Assembly: GCA_003344405.1 (NCBI GenBank)
Contig: NOWV01000109.1
Coordinates: forward strand, 186,001-250,000
Direction of reading: 5' to 3'
DNA: 64,000 nucleotides
Origin: Trichoplax sp. H2
Taxonomy: Eukaryota; Placozoa; Uniplacotomia; Trichoplacea
This document shows, in pieces, positions 1-12,594 of the stretch. The stretch's first letter is position 1, and each line of letters opens with the position of its first letter. Below the pieces are notes generated by a model. That model was given only the letters and a program-made list of their open reading frames with translations, was not told where the DNA came from and did not search any database. Position numbers and translations under genes: made by a program.

Positions 1-2149
1 TAATTAAGTAACGGCGCGCTAGTATTTTCTATCTCTAAAATCTAGGGTTAAGCAATCTTTGTAGGAGCAATAATATTTAGCAAAGTGTTGATCATTGCTA
101 TTTTAGCCATATCAGATAGTATTGGAGCAATTCTACTAGAAGAAAAGATGACGCAAACACTTTTATAAAATGAAATATTTGGTCAAATACACTCTAGTCA
201 GTATGTCATTAATTAGTCAATGATCAATCCATATCCGCAAGTACGCTTTCAACTAGGGTGATAAATTCTAAAAGTATGCCCGAACTTTTATCACAGTAGT
301 ATTTTTATGTTATAGAATATGTCGATATACACTAGCACTGTGCCCTCGTAATAAAATTATTTCCATTCCTCGACGAAGTTATTAAACTGCTACCGAAGCT
401 GCGGATTATTTTAAAGAAAAAGTATTTCTGTTATGAAACCGCTACCTAAGTTGAAGATGTATCGTTTATTGCTGTTATAGATTCATTAGTCTTATGATCA
501 TGAACAAGGTATCTCGCCAAGACAAGCTTTTAAAATTATTCTTTTTAATAATTTCTAGATTGCATCATTTTGACCTTAACACTAAGGTACCTAATAAGCA
601 ATTGATATTATCAATGAGATGATTCATGGCATCATAACCACTGCAATTAGTCATTTTCAAGTTATTATCATTTCCGTACAGAAATTGATGCCTATCCTAT
701 TAAAATCAATCTCGGAAGCTACGGTAATCTCATAAGTGTTCTCGTCGGTAATTCGTATATAGAAATGATAATTTAATGACTCATATATCCAGAAGCTCAT
801 GACTGTCACGATTGAATACGTAATCAAAGTTCTGAGTGATCGTTTAAACTTTAATCTCGTCATGACGACAAGCGGAAAAAGTACAGAAACTTTTATATAT
901 TGAACTTTAATATATGACGAGATAATAGCAGCACGTAGTAAGCTACCGTGGCTTGATGTTAGTTTATACTCTCGTATAATCTTAAGGAGAAAAGCTACCG
1001 CACTTGGCGAGAAAGACTACTTAACGACCTCTTTCAAATTCCAACACTCCCAGTTCAATTTAATTCTTACTTAGATTAATATAAGATTTGCAGTGTAAAC
1101 TAAAAGTATTCGATGAAATGTTTTACCTTGCAGCAAACATCCAAGACTATAAAGGGAAAATCATGGCTATAGCTATCTGTACTATATTTATTCGTTAAAT
1201 ACTATTCCTATACTGATCATCCTATCCTTTAACTACTTTTTATGATATTCCAGTACAATAGCAGTAACGCTATCACGGATGGATGCGGTAAACCATTAAT
1301 AAGATTCAATTGAATATTGAGACATTTGATGTTGTCCACTTGTTTCTACTATCATAATGTGGATCAACATGATGACGATGTGGCAATAGTAAGAATTCAA
1401 AACAACACCATTGCCATGTCTAATTTTCTCACAACAACATTTTATTATTGTTGTTGTAGACATAAATCACACGTCAATTTTGTTTTGCTGGATATGATTG
1501 ACGACATACGGTAAACGTCAAATTGTATTGATTCCAGCATGGAAAACAACAGTTATTTTGCCCTAGATTGTGGGTTTAAAATGCTTCGTTTACATCAAGC
1601 TGAACATTATATCATTATCGTTATCGATCATAGTAAAGCAATTGGGTTAAAATTTCTAGAAAAATTGAATAAAATCGATATTAAATAGATTACTTTAGGG
1701 GTCTTAGGCCGCGTAAACGATGACATAATCGTTTGGGAGCTAATTATATATTCTAGTCCTCACTTGTTTGTCAAACTAGCCAAAAAGAAACACTATTTTC
1801 TAGAAGCATCGGTGACTATGTCTCTCCAATGGTAGTATTCCTTTTAAGTCAAGAAGGATTTCTTCATGATATTGAAGTTCTGATAGCAAATATGATTCGA
1901 ATGATGGAGTGCAAGGGTTACAATCAGAAATTTTTACCGATATTGCTAGGAAAAAATAAACAATATCCCGTATGCTTGTAATGAACTTCAATATAATTTC
2001 TAGCTTTCTATCCTAACCGCCAGAAAGTACATTAAGCTTACAACGATCGTTCACAAATGAAAAAATCATCAAAGTCTTTGATGTGCTTATTATTTCGCAA
2101 ATGTAAAGCAATTTATTAGTAAAGAAGGAAAATTGAAGTTAGTGGAGTA

Positions 2150-3260
2150 ATCACACAAGCAAGGCTATTCAACTTTTCGAATAGCTTTTAGGTTAAATGT
2201 TAAATCTAACCGCAAACTTCAACTTGGCACTTAAGAAACATAAAGTCTAATGTACAGCCCATTAGCTAGAATGTTTATGTATTAGGGGAAGGATATTTGT
2301 AATTAAAAGATTATTAACTAATAATTCGTGGCCAGTCTAGCTTACGTATATTACTGACAAAATAATACTACAATTTTATGAATACTTGCATGAAGAAAGG
2401 AAATTAAGGAAATTAAAATCCTTCACCAAGACGAGCCTTTAACCTGTACGTATAGCTATTAGGTTAGGCATGAAGTCTAACTGCAGACTTTAATCCAAGA
2501 TGGAAAAAACAAGTTCTGAATATAAATAAGGGGAAAGGTATTTGTAAAGGATTATTAACTAACGATTCGTAGCATATCCAGCTTGTCTATATCACTGAGA
2601 AAAATGATACACTATAATTTTGCTAATATCTGCTTAAAGAAAGTGAATTAAGGAAATTACGGTCCTTCACTAAAGGGGGAATTTAGTCTGTACTCTATAG
2701 CTATTAGATTGGACACAAAGTCTAACTACAGACTTTAACCCTACACAGAAGAAATAAATTCTGATAGTACAACGTGGACTAGTACGCATATAAACAAGGA
2801 GAAGGTTAAAGATTTATTTATTAACGAATTGAAGAATATCCAGTTTATATATAAACGTGAGAAAAAAATAGGTTATCAAAGCTTTAGGAGTATAATATTT
2901 CACAAATCTCAATGAATCTACTCTTGATAAAAACGAAACTAAAGAATGTTTTTTAGTAATTTACAGATGCAAAGGTTGAAACTATACCATGTACTGTAGT
3001 AATTAGGTTGAACATTGGATCTAACTGCAAACTATAAGCCAATAAAGAAAAAATAAACTCTGACCGTACTGTATTAACTAGCATGTTTAATAACATTATT
3101 AATACATAAGGAGAAGGGCAACTATAAAGAATGGTTGGTTGGCAACTGAAAGTATGCTCAGTTTATGCATATTACTGAGATAAAAATAGACCACCAAAGC
3201 TTTGCGAGTATATTATTTCACAAATCAAAACTAATTCATGAGTGAAAGAAGGAAATTCTG
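2150..3260. repeat. Satellite-like sub-repeat array, about 240-300 bp units
   Basis: Four diverged head-to-tail copies. Each contains a marker like 'AGCTATTAGGTT' followed by 'TCTAACTGCA', near 2180, 2452, 2693 and 2996, and then an 'aaggagaaggg'-like stretch and a 'tccagctt' motif. The same monomer occurs three or more times near 8137-9100 in unit B, so the sub-repeat array predates duplication of the larger unit. No coding potential. Confidence 0.7.
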
Positions 3261-4833
3261 TGATTCGTATCACATTCTACGAAGTTGAATTCGCCGCGCT
3301 TAAATTATCATAAACATCACCTCTATGATATACCTATTATCGTCAACAGTCCTACATTTGGCATTATTTTCAAGTGATGTTTAATTTACTTCTACATAAT
3401 ATATTATCTTTTATCTTCTGAATTCTTAATTAAAAAATCGGAATGCATCATATTGTATATGTTACTAGACTAGTTAATGGTAATAAACTGAAGAGTTATA
3501 TCACTTTAAAGTATTCCAAAGGAAACCAACAATTAACCTCATATGTTACGAAAGATTTTGCCTACGATTCTCTAATAGTACTAAGTCGAGAGTAAAACTA
3601 TAACTTACCTCGGATCTTAGCTCTATAGGAGTCTGTTTAAAATCTTTGACTAATGCATACAAAATATAGCAAAACTAAGATAGGTTATCATCTATCAATT
3701 AGAATCCAAATAAAATAATCCGATTCACATTATACTTTACCAATGGAACCCACCCATGTTGTATTTGATGTACTGCATGTCTTGTACTTTTTGCTTGACA
3801 TCAATAGACAAAATGGCATAACTTTTAGTTTGATTTAGCTGCAGTATTGACTATCATTACAAGCCATTTAGTATAAATTTTATCATCATGATAAAATAAC
3901 ACAACTCTTACCCTAATTTAGCCATAAAATTGGCTATCATTAAAGCTATTTGCTATAAATTTTATCGTGATTGAAAATACATTACATTAACCAAGTACGA
4001 GCATATAGTTTAAGATTGCACTATATAATGTATCGTACTTGGTAAAGTTGATGACTATTTAATGATAATAAATGATAATCTGAATAAAGTCGTCGGATTT
4101 ACTACGCACGAGTATTTATTTGCTAAATAAAATCGAATGCCATCATCAAACAAATTTAGCCACTGTTACAAACGTTTACTGGTACCCTAAAGTCTACAAC
4201 ATACATGGAGCTTTGATAAACCTTCCCACTACAGTACACTTATTCTAATTTTCTCCTTACTAAAATAGATGCTATATACAATCACTTTTACAGGATAAAA
4301 TTGTTGAAGCACATTTGTAAACATCAGTCTCTAATACATATCAATCGAAGTATTAATTTCTGCTATCAAAATCATCCAACAAAAAGCTCTGTAATAATAT
4401 ATTGATTTTCTACTAAAAATCTCAGCATTGTTAGCAAATTGGTACTGAAATCATCATCTCTGACTTTATTAATTCTTATTATTATATTCTAAATATAAGT
4501 CTTATGCAGAAAATGTTAGCTCAATCATTGGATTGAACAGCTTTTTTAAGTTATTTCTTTAAAAATCTTCGTAGTAAGATAATAGACTGAGCTCAAAAAC
4601 GGATGACTAGAGAGGAAAACTTTTATTACCACATTTGATTTTATTGGCTTGGTTAGAAGGCCTTTAATTAAGTTAGTAGCTGGAATGGGTTACTCTGTAG
4701 GGTAAAAAAGTTCAAAACTTGTCATACACCAAAAGATAGATATGAAAATTACTTGAGATTCAAAAAATGAAGTAAAATTAACTATGACCCATGAGTAGCA
4801 AACCTTAATCGAATCGAGACATGATTATCTTAT

Positions 4834-5991
4834 TCAATTACCATCCGTCGGCTGATACTTTTCTACTGACAGCCAATAGTCTTTCATGGCAGCTATACAT
4901 TCGTAAACATTTTTTTCTACTTCTATTGCTGGCATCGAATAGAATGAACCTTGATAACACTTTTGATATAACTTTCGAATTTGTTCTTTTAACTTTTCAT
5001 CATCATATCGATACTTTTTCAGCTGTTTCAACTGTTTTTTACACCAAATAGAGAGTATTGCAGAGCTATCAGCCCATATATCATTATTATATATAATATC
5101 TAATTTTCTTTCGGGAAATGGATCTGTTTTATTGAAACTTCTGTATTCTAACTGTATCAAATATGGATATAAACGATGAATACTCGACCTAAATTCAATA
5201 TTATGACCACTATCAATAAAATAATCTTTTAACAAATTACTTGTCACACTAAGATTTCCCATACAATAATGCGCTTGGCGTTCTATTTCTACTTGCATTG
5301 GAAGGACTAATTCATATTCTATTTTATCATTTTTGATCATGCCTTGGCAAAGTGCGGTACCATTTTTGTTGTGCCTTACATTATAGCATGGGTCGCCTTT
5401 GGAGTTTTTAATATGACTGCAATTATCTCGTAGATATTGCTTAGCGGAACGTGGATCAAGTGTACCCCTATAATAATTGGGGTTAGTAATGACATCAATA
5501 GTGATATCTTGCTCCTTAAAATTGGGGTTTTTCCTTTTGATTTCTTCTAGTCTATCGGCTATAAAACTTGAATGACTAAATAGATCTACATGTGCGAGTA
5601 ATAGGCTAACAACTGGATGTGATTGACCGTCTTTTCCAATAATTGTCTTTCTATAGCCAATAACTACTGCAGCACATCTTGTTATACCAGCAGTTGCTAC
5701 GCTAATTTGGTTTACATTATCCATATTGAAATGAATTATCCCTGTCTCATTCACGGTGACGAGAACCATCTTCTTAGTAAATCCTTGTGGAATATCATTA
5801 TGATTTAGATTGCTTATTCCTTGGCTTAAATTATCTTGCCATGATAAGTCTTGTGATTCTAATGTTTCTGATTCTCTCTCGTGGCTAATGATATCCTGAC
5901 CTCTTCTATTGATGGGAAATTTTACTTTTTCCTCCTCTCTCATAGGTAATTCTATTGAACTCGTACTTCCTTTTAGTTCACTTGCCATCAT
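4834..5991 (-). CDS. Deamidase-like cysteine-rich protein, paralog A (family not firmly assigned)
   Basis: Single-exon open frame of 385 residues, starting with a double Met. I cannot name the family with certainty. The best-conserved block (about residues 66-160) has a predicted beta-strand segment, then 'GITRCAAVVIGYR' with Cys106, then 'SLLLAHVD' with His134. A Cys in a G-x-x-x-C context followed 20-30 residues later by a His at a strand start is the hallmark of the CheD/CNF1/BLF1 glutamine-deamidase fold; applying it here is inference. The C-terminal half has several Cys kept in paralog B (DNCSH, PCY, LCQ, WCKK, KCY), which suggests disulfides or metal binding, and a Lys-rich helical stretch (about 320-345). 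No signal peptide is joined in frame. A hydrophobic stretch encoded just upstream is separated by a stop codon. The closest relative is the gene at 10050-11192. Confidence 0.7.
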   Translation of the reverse strand: MMASELKGSTSSIELPMREEEKVKFPINRRGQDIISHERESETLESQDLSWQDNLSQGISNLNHNDIPQGFTKKMVLVTVNETGIIHFNMDNVNQISVATAGITRCAAVVIGYRKTIIGKDGQSHPVVSLLLAHVDLFSHSSFIADRLEEIKRKNPNFKEQDITIDVITNPNYYRGTLDPRSAKQYLRDNCSHIKNSKGDPCYNVRHNKNGTALCQGMIKNDKIEYELVLPMQVEIERQAHYCMGNLSVTSNLLKDYFIDSGHNIEFRSSIHRLYPYLIQLEYRSFNKTDPFPERKLDIIYNNDIWADSSAILSIWCKKQLKQLKKYRYDDEKLKEQIRKLYQKCYQGSFYSMPAIEVEKNVYECIAAMKDYWLSVEKYQPTDGN

Positions 5992-6149
5992 TAAAGATTG
6001 TGGTACTGCTTGATTTGTAGGTATTATTAATGCCTTCTTTTATAGCTCTTTAGGAATGCTGTGTACTATTGCTAAGCATACCATCAACAAAGATGTAATA
6101 GTAATCCAGTAGCGATGACATTTTTTTGTGATAGGAGAGTAGGATAAGA

Positions 6150-7290
6150 AAGCGACTAAACAAGAAAGGCAATAGTCAAATATTTTACATTGTACGTTTG
6201 CACTGCCGTAAACTGTTGGATTGGGAGCAAAATTATTATCTAACTAAATCAACAACTTTTTCTAAGGCTTTTCTAATATCGGTATCAGGTTAGAATAGAG
6301 CTGGAAGTAGTGTCTTGTATCAACATTGGATGCGATTTAATAAATATCTATTTTTTCAAAATTTGGATTGATATGATTACGACAGAATACAAACTCTGTA
6401 CGAATACAGTGAAAATAGAAGGATAGAAATATTGTAGTCAATAAATAAAAAGGAGTAAGTCAATAGCAATCTAGTCTAAGCTGCCTAATAACAACGTATG
6501 ATAATTGAGAGAGACAGAGGAAAAGAAAATATGTATCATTAAACAAGTTCATACTAACGTTATCCAATGACATAATGTGCTCTATATGAAGAAAAGCAAA
6601 ATAAAGCAGAAAATGCAAATACATCGTAGTTATAAGATCTGATACAAACCTTACTCATTCCTTGAATTTCGTTATTTATCCACTAGAGTATATAGACTAG
6701 GTAAAATGAATTAGTTATAAGCAAGACCAAGAATCATGTAAACTATGTTCGAAATCAATCACTGTAGTATAGAAATAGCAACTTACCTCGTACGAACAAA
6801 AGTTTGTGTACTTTCTAGCTGTAAGTTTTGAAATTGGTATGATTACAGGGTAAAAGAATATACGACAAGGTAGCCCATTGCGGAAAGTAAAAAGTGCGAA
6901 AATAAAAAAATATAAATGCATGGGTAATCTTAGCTTGTATTTATTAGTAGATTAGCTTTTGTATTTTCTTGCATATTTTATCATCCTATCCACATTATGC
7001 ATGTATTACCAACCAATATGATAGATGTATGTCTCTCTATAAAAAATTAATAATTGATTTAGTGATGGACAAAGTCATTATTAAAATATAAAGATAAACA
7101 AATATACAAATACATAATAAAATACGAAAACCTCCTCAAAGTAGATCCAGCATGATAACGATGATATTTCAAAGCTTCTATCTGCAAGTTATTTACTTAC
7201 CTGTAGTTTTAGGTTTTTTATAGCTCATTAAAAACTATAGTAAACGCTCGTCAATCAATTCGATAGGTATGCCTAAGAAGTTTTTAAATG
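6150..7290. other. Spacer between array units
   Basis: AT-rich sequence 5' of paralog A. I see no splice-consistent exons, RNA gene or clear repeat. The short open frame on the minus strand at 6715-6921 has no recognisable features. Confidence 0.5.
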
Positions 7291-7299
7291 TTATCAATC

Positions 7300-10200
7300 A
7301 ACAAGCTAACGATAGAAATAAGTGAAGAAGAAAAAGTTACCATTAGCTCTACTATTCTACGTTTGAACGTAGGGATAGGGAAGAATAACTCGAATGGCAT
7401 TATGCGTGGCATTGATAAAAGGTCTGCTTACATAGGGAGTTCTGCTCTAATTTATGTCAACATACTTTCAGTAAATATTAATTAGACGCTTTCAGATCAG
7501 TAATACAGAGTTTCTAGTTTTACTGTGAAAAAAGATACTGTAAGATGAATAAGATTAGGTTCTTCTCCTGTATTAAAATACGATTTAAACTCTAGAATGA
7601 TTGGCTAAAAAGTACTGCAATTTTGGTTGACTACTTTTATAAGTTAAACTACGACATAATTGCTTACGACCTAATTATAAATTGTAATTCTTATTTGTTG
7701 GTCAAACTGCCTGCAAATGAATCAGTACTTTCTAAAAGTATTGGTGTAAGATTTCCAAAATGATCATGATCTTTCCTATCAAGCCAAGTACAATTTTTCA
7801 TGATATTCACATTCTGATTGAAAGGCATTATTGAGAGCAATGGAACGAAAGGGCTACTGTCAGATAATTCCTCCGATATTGCTAACCAAAAAAAATTTGC
7901 ACACGTCTATCATGTCTGAACTAAGTTGCAGCAATTTCTAGCATTCTTACCATAGCCATCCGCCAGTATGGCATACTTTAAAGATATCAAGCTTAACTGT
8001 ACTATATTGCCCAGAAAAAAAAATTAATTACGATAGTTTAACCAGGACATTTTTATACCAATTCTACGTAAATTCATGGATGAAAAGTTACCATAATGAA
8101 TATTTGATTAATTCATACATGCAATGCTTTCAACTATAGCTATTAGAGTGTTTACTCAATACAATAGAAACAAGATGCTGATAATGTAGTAAATTAACTA
8201 ATATGTCTGCAAATTAGAGAAGGATAATTGTAAAAAATAATTAGTTGCCAATTCAAAGGGTGTCCAGCTTACATACCGGTACCGTTTATCATGCGATAGG
8301 ATAGATACCCATATTTTACAAGGATAAATGTGAATTTCACAGGTTGCAACTAATTAAGAATATTTATATCGATATTTGAGTAATTCATAAAAGTAAGGCT
8401 CCAAGTTCAGTGTAATATAGCTATTAGGTTTGGATAACACGTCATCTATAAACTTTACCTCGACAGTCAGCACTGAAAAACGAAAACGCTGTTAGGTATC
8501 GTCTATGAACCAACACGTATACAAGCGAGAAGGAGGATAATTATAAAGATATAATAGTTTCTCATTTAACGCATTGTCTAGCTTATATCCATGAGAAGAA
8601 ATAACAGATCCTACGACTTTACCACTGCATTAATTTATTCGACAAATCAACACATGATGAAGAATGATTCACAAGTGATTTAAAGCACGTCCAGCTTATA
8701 TATATATCGCTGAGAAAAATAGACCATCAAAGCTTTACGAGTATATTCATTATTTATTTTATAAATTTCCACAAATCCATCTTAATGATTGATATAAAAA
8801 GAAACTAAAGGATACTTAAGTAATCCATGTAGACTAAGATTAAAACTGCACGATTTAGTTGTAAGGTTAAACATTAGGCCTGACTGCAACTTATAACACG
8901 ATATAAAACACAAAATCTAATCGTAATGTATAATATTAACTACTCGTAACATGTTTAATCAACATTGCTCATAAATAAGGAGAAGAGTATTTATGAAGAA
9001 TGATTTGTTAGCCATTCAAAGTACATCTAGATAACGTATATTTCTGAGTAAAAAATAGCCCGCCAAAGCTTACGAGTATATCATTTCATCAAACAGAATT
9101 AATCCATGAGTGAAGGAAGGAAATTTTATGATTCGTATCGCATTTTAGCAAGCTAAAATCAATACGCTTACATTATCATAAGTGTTACTTATACTTAGCA
9201 AAATAATGACTCTTTAATAATGATAACCTAGATAAAGTCATCGAGTTTACTACATACGAAAGTTTACATGCTAAGTAAAATCGACGGTTATCATCAAGCA
9301 AGTTTAGTTACTGTTACAAACATTTATATCACTTAGCAAAAATGATAGTTATCTAATAATGATAAATTATAACCTGCATAGAGTCATCGGGTCTACTACA
9401 TATGATTTACTGAATAAAATCATTAAACAAGTTTAGTCACTGCTACATACGCGTACATTTACGCCATAACACACATGCTGCAATTTCTACATACTAACAT
9501 TTCTAAATCTACATGTAATCATTTTTACAGATAAAATTACTGAAGAATAGATAATTCTAAATATTATTCTCCAATGCATATCGATCGAAGTATTCATCAC
9601 TACTATCAAAATGATCCAACAAAAACGCTCTATACTAGTATACTGATATTCTGCTAGATATTCTAGGGATAGTCAAAATTTTGAACTAGCAGAATGCATC
9701 CGAACTAGCAAATTAGTTCAGAAATCATTATGTCAGACTTTATTACTTCTACCTATTATACTAAGTACAAGTCTCACCCAGAATATCATGGCTATGTGAT
9801 TAAATTAGACGACTTGTTAAGTCATTTGATAAGGTAGATCAATTATTATTACCACATTTAATTCTACTGGCTTGGTTAGAAAGGCGTTTCAGTTACCTAC
9901 TGGAGTAGTTACTCTGCAGGAAAATCAATAGTTCAAAAAAATTTTTTAATATATAGAAATGGAAAGAACTTGAGATTCAAAAATGAAGTAAAATTAATTA
10001 TGACATACAAGTAGCAAAATTAATCGTAATTAAGACTAGATTATCTTATTCACTGACCATCCTGCGCCAGATATAATTCTAGTGACCGCCAATAACTCAT
10101 TATTGCATCTATACATTCGCGAACATTTTGTTCTTGTGCTATTGGCGGCATCAAATATAATGAACGGCGGTAACATTTTTGATGTAAGTTTCGAACCTTA

Positions 10201-11350
10201 TCTTTCAACGTTTTATCATCATGTTGGAATTTTTTCAGCTGTTTCAATTCTTTTTTACACCAACTAGATAGTTTTGCCGAGCTTTCAGCCCATGCATCAT
10301 TGCTATATATAATATCTAGTTTTCGTCCGGTGTATGGGTCTGTTTTATTCCAATTTCTGTACTCCAAATGTACTAAATAGGAATTGACCTGATGAATACT
10401 TTCTCTTAATTGAACCTTACGACCAGCCTCAATAAAATAATCTTTTAATAAATTACTAGCACTATTACAGTTTCCCGTACAATAATTCAGTTGATGCAAC
10501 ACCTCTTCTTCTTTTGGAGTCATTAACTTGTACACTATTTTATCATTTTGGATCATACCTTGACAAAGTACGGTGCCATTTTTGCTGTGTCTTATGTCAT
10601 AGCATGGTTTGCCTTTGGAATTTTGGATATGACTGCAATTATCTTGTAGATATTCTTCAATTGGAGGTGCAATATAAAAATTGGGATTATTAATGACATC
10701 AATAGTGATATCTTGCTCCTTAAAATGGGGATTTTCTCTTTTGATTTGTTCTAGTCTATCGGTGATAAAACTTAAATGACTATATGTATCAACATGTGCG
10801 AGCAATAGGCTACCGACGGGATGTGATTGGCCATCTTTTCCAATCTTTCTATTTTTATAGCCAATAACTACTGCAACACAAGTAACTATGCCACCAGTTG
10901 CTATGCTAATTTGGTGTATATTATCCGTATTGAAATTAATTATCCCAGCCTCATTTTGAACGATAACAACCATCTTCTTAGTGAATCCTTGTGGAATGTC
11001 ATCATGAGTTATATTGCTTATCCCTTGACACAAATTATCCTCCCATGATGAGTCCTGTGATTCTGATGTTTCTGATACTCTCTCATGTCTGATGATATTT
11101 TGATCTGTTCTCTCGATAGGCAATGTTACTTTTTGCTCCTCTTTTGTCGGTATTTCTGTTTGACTTGTACTTACATTTTGTTGACTTGCCATCGTTAATG
11201 ACTGTTCCCCTTTTGATTTATAGATATTATTAACGCCTTCTTTTATAGCTCCTTGGCAATTCTGAGCACTATTGCTAAGCAATACAATGGATAAATATAT
11301 AATAGCAATTCAACGGCGATAAAATTTTGTGGGATAGGAGAGTAGGATAA
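7300..11350. repeat. Segmental tandem array, unit B
   Basis: Second copy of the unit described at 1700-6150, with the second intact gene. Within it, 9190-9330 and 9338-9470 are two adjacent copies of a 150-bp segment ('aatgataa..', 'agtcatcg.gt.tactacat') that occurs once in unit A (near 4040-4200), so the copies have gone on rearranging independently. Confidence 0.75.
10050..11192 (-). CDS. Deamidase-like cysteine-rich protein, paralog B
   Basis: Single-exon gene of 380 residues from the ATG shared with paralog A (both begin Met-Ala-Ser). The frame stays open upstream to a TTG at 11282, but that extension is preceded by a stop and is not matched in frame in paralog A, so the conserved ATG is preferred. 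The putative catalytic pair is kept: 'GIVTCVAVVIGY' (Cys105) and 'SLLLAHVD' (His133). The block FKEQDITIDVI that follows is the same in both copies, as is the Cys pattern of the C-terminal half. By eye the core is about 70% identical to paralog A, while surrounding DNA is far more diverged, which implies purifying selection on both. Function is not known. Deamidase activity is inferred from the motif only. Confidence 0.7.
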   Translation of the reverse strand: MASQQNVSTSQTEIPTKEEQKVTLPIERTDQNIIRHERVSETSESQDSSWEDNLCQGISNITHDDIPQGFTKKMVVIVQNEAGIINFNTDNIHQISIATGGIVTCVAVVIGYKNRKIGKDGQSHPVGSLLLAHVDTYSHLSFITDRLEQIKRENPHFKEQDITIDVINNPNFYIAPPIEEYLQDNCSHIQNSKGKPCYDIRHSKNGTVLCQGMIQNDKIVYKLMTPKEEEVLHQLNYCTGNCNSASNLLKDYFIEAGRKVQLRESIHQVNSYLVHLEYRNWNKTDPYTGRKLDIIYSNDAWAESSAKLSSWCKKELKQLKKFQHDDKTLKDKVRNLHQKCYRRSLYLMPPIAQEQNVRECIDAIMSYWRSLELYLAQDGQ

Positions 11351-11796
11351 GTATCTAATCAACAAACAATAACTACGACCCTTGACTGTACTGTAGTTCG
11401 ACCTGTTACTTTTATTCTTAATTCGCTGTACTCTACTTCGCTTCTACTTTTTCTGATCCGTAACTTACGAAACTTCTAGCACTGACCGACTGACTACTTA
11501 ACGGACTTCCGCTATTATTAACGCCTTCTTTTATAGGTCCTTGGCAATTTTGTGCTCTATTGCTAAGTAATACAATGGATAAATTATATAATAACAATTC
11601 AGCGGCGATAGAATTTGGGGGGATAGGAGAGTAGGATAAGTATCTAACCAAAAAAACAATAACTACGACCCTTGATTGTAGTTTGATCTGTTACTTTTAT
11701 TCTTAATTCATTGCACTCTACTTTACTTCTACTTTTACGGATCCGCACTTACGAAACTTCTAACTCTGACCGACTGACTACTTAACGGACTTCCGC
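11226..11796. repeat. 287-bp tandem duplication of the paralog B 5' end
   Basis: Two head-to-tail copies: 11226-11512 and 11513-11796. Each starts 'tattattaacgccttc' and ends 'ttaacggacttccgc'. The first copy overlaps the leader of paralog B. The second is a free-standing copy with a 72-codon open frame (11433-11651, minus) that encodes a hydrophobic stretch plus the upstream-extension peptide. Single-base indels between copies shift the frame, so I treat the open frame as incidental. Confidence 0.85.
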
Positions 11797-12089
11797 ATAA
11801 TGCTAAATATACAGTTATATGTATCGCGTGATTCGCGTCCAGTAACGCATATGACTTATTCGATATCAGTTTCTTAACGGACTGAGTTGACAACATTCTA
11901 TCTTCAAATAGTATACTAACATATGCGAATATATATAGAATCACAACAAGCCGGTTAGAGTAGAGCTGTGAGAAGTTGTGTCTCTCTATATTAAGATTTT
12001 ACGTATATTTCATAAGTTGGATCTAAATTATTACAAGTTCAACCTCTGTACAAATAGAGTCAACATAGAATATTAAACTCTTCGACTGG

Positions 12090-12590
12090 ACGTCTTTCAT
12101 TCTGAATAGGACTAAAGAGAATTAAAATGAGATTATGCGAAGCATTGATTAAGATTAGGAAAACTTCGGGGGTCTACTCTAATTTATGCCGATTTACTTC
12201 GGTGGATATTAATTAGATACTTTCACATCAATGCTACAGAGTTACTAGTTATGTTAAAAAAAGAGACACTGTAAGATGAGAAAATGAAGCTCTTTCCCCG
12301 TATTAAAATACGGTGTAAACTGAAGAAGGATAGACCAAAAATGACTGTACCTTTAATTGACTAGTTTTATAAGTGATCACGATAACAGAATTCCTCATAG
12401 CCTAATTATAAATTGCAGTTCTCATTTACTTGTCAAACCACCTTAAAGTGGATCAATGTATTTTTTAGGAGCATCAATGTAAGACTCCCAAATGATAATA
12501 TTCCTTCCTATCCAGTCCAACACGATTTCTTTGTAATATTTACTCTCTGATACAACAATATTATTGAAGCAGAGGAATCAAAGAATGAAT
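12090..12590. repeat. Segmental tandem array, truncated unit C
   Basis: Resembles 7340-7840 (unit B) over about 500 bp, including the shared strings 'atattaattaga.ac.ttcacatc' and 'cctaattataaattg'. The gene-bearing part is absent. It ends where the minisatellite at 12595 begins. Confidence 0.65.
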
Positions 12591-12594
12591 CAAG

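Larger units (their letters stand above)
1700..6150. repeat. Segmental tandem array, unit A
   Basis: Left-most of three related units. It contains the deamidase-like gene at 4834-5991 plus about 3 kb downstream of it. Similar sequence is recognisable at 7300-11350 (unit B) and, shortened, at 12090-12590 (unit C). For example, the stretch near 1740-1890 (a TAATTATA start, then a 'tgtttgtcaaact' core and 'ttcatgatatt') recurs near 7670-7820 and 12410-12560. The spacer has diverged much more than the coding sequence. Confidence 0.75.

Noticed and set aside
1317-1991. Short frames on both strands in the left flank
   Set aside because: No conservation between units A, B and C of the array and no recognisable motifs.
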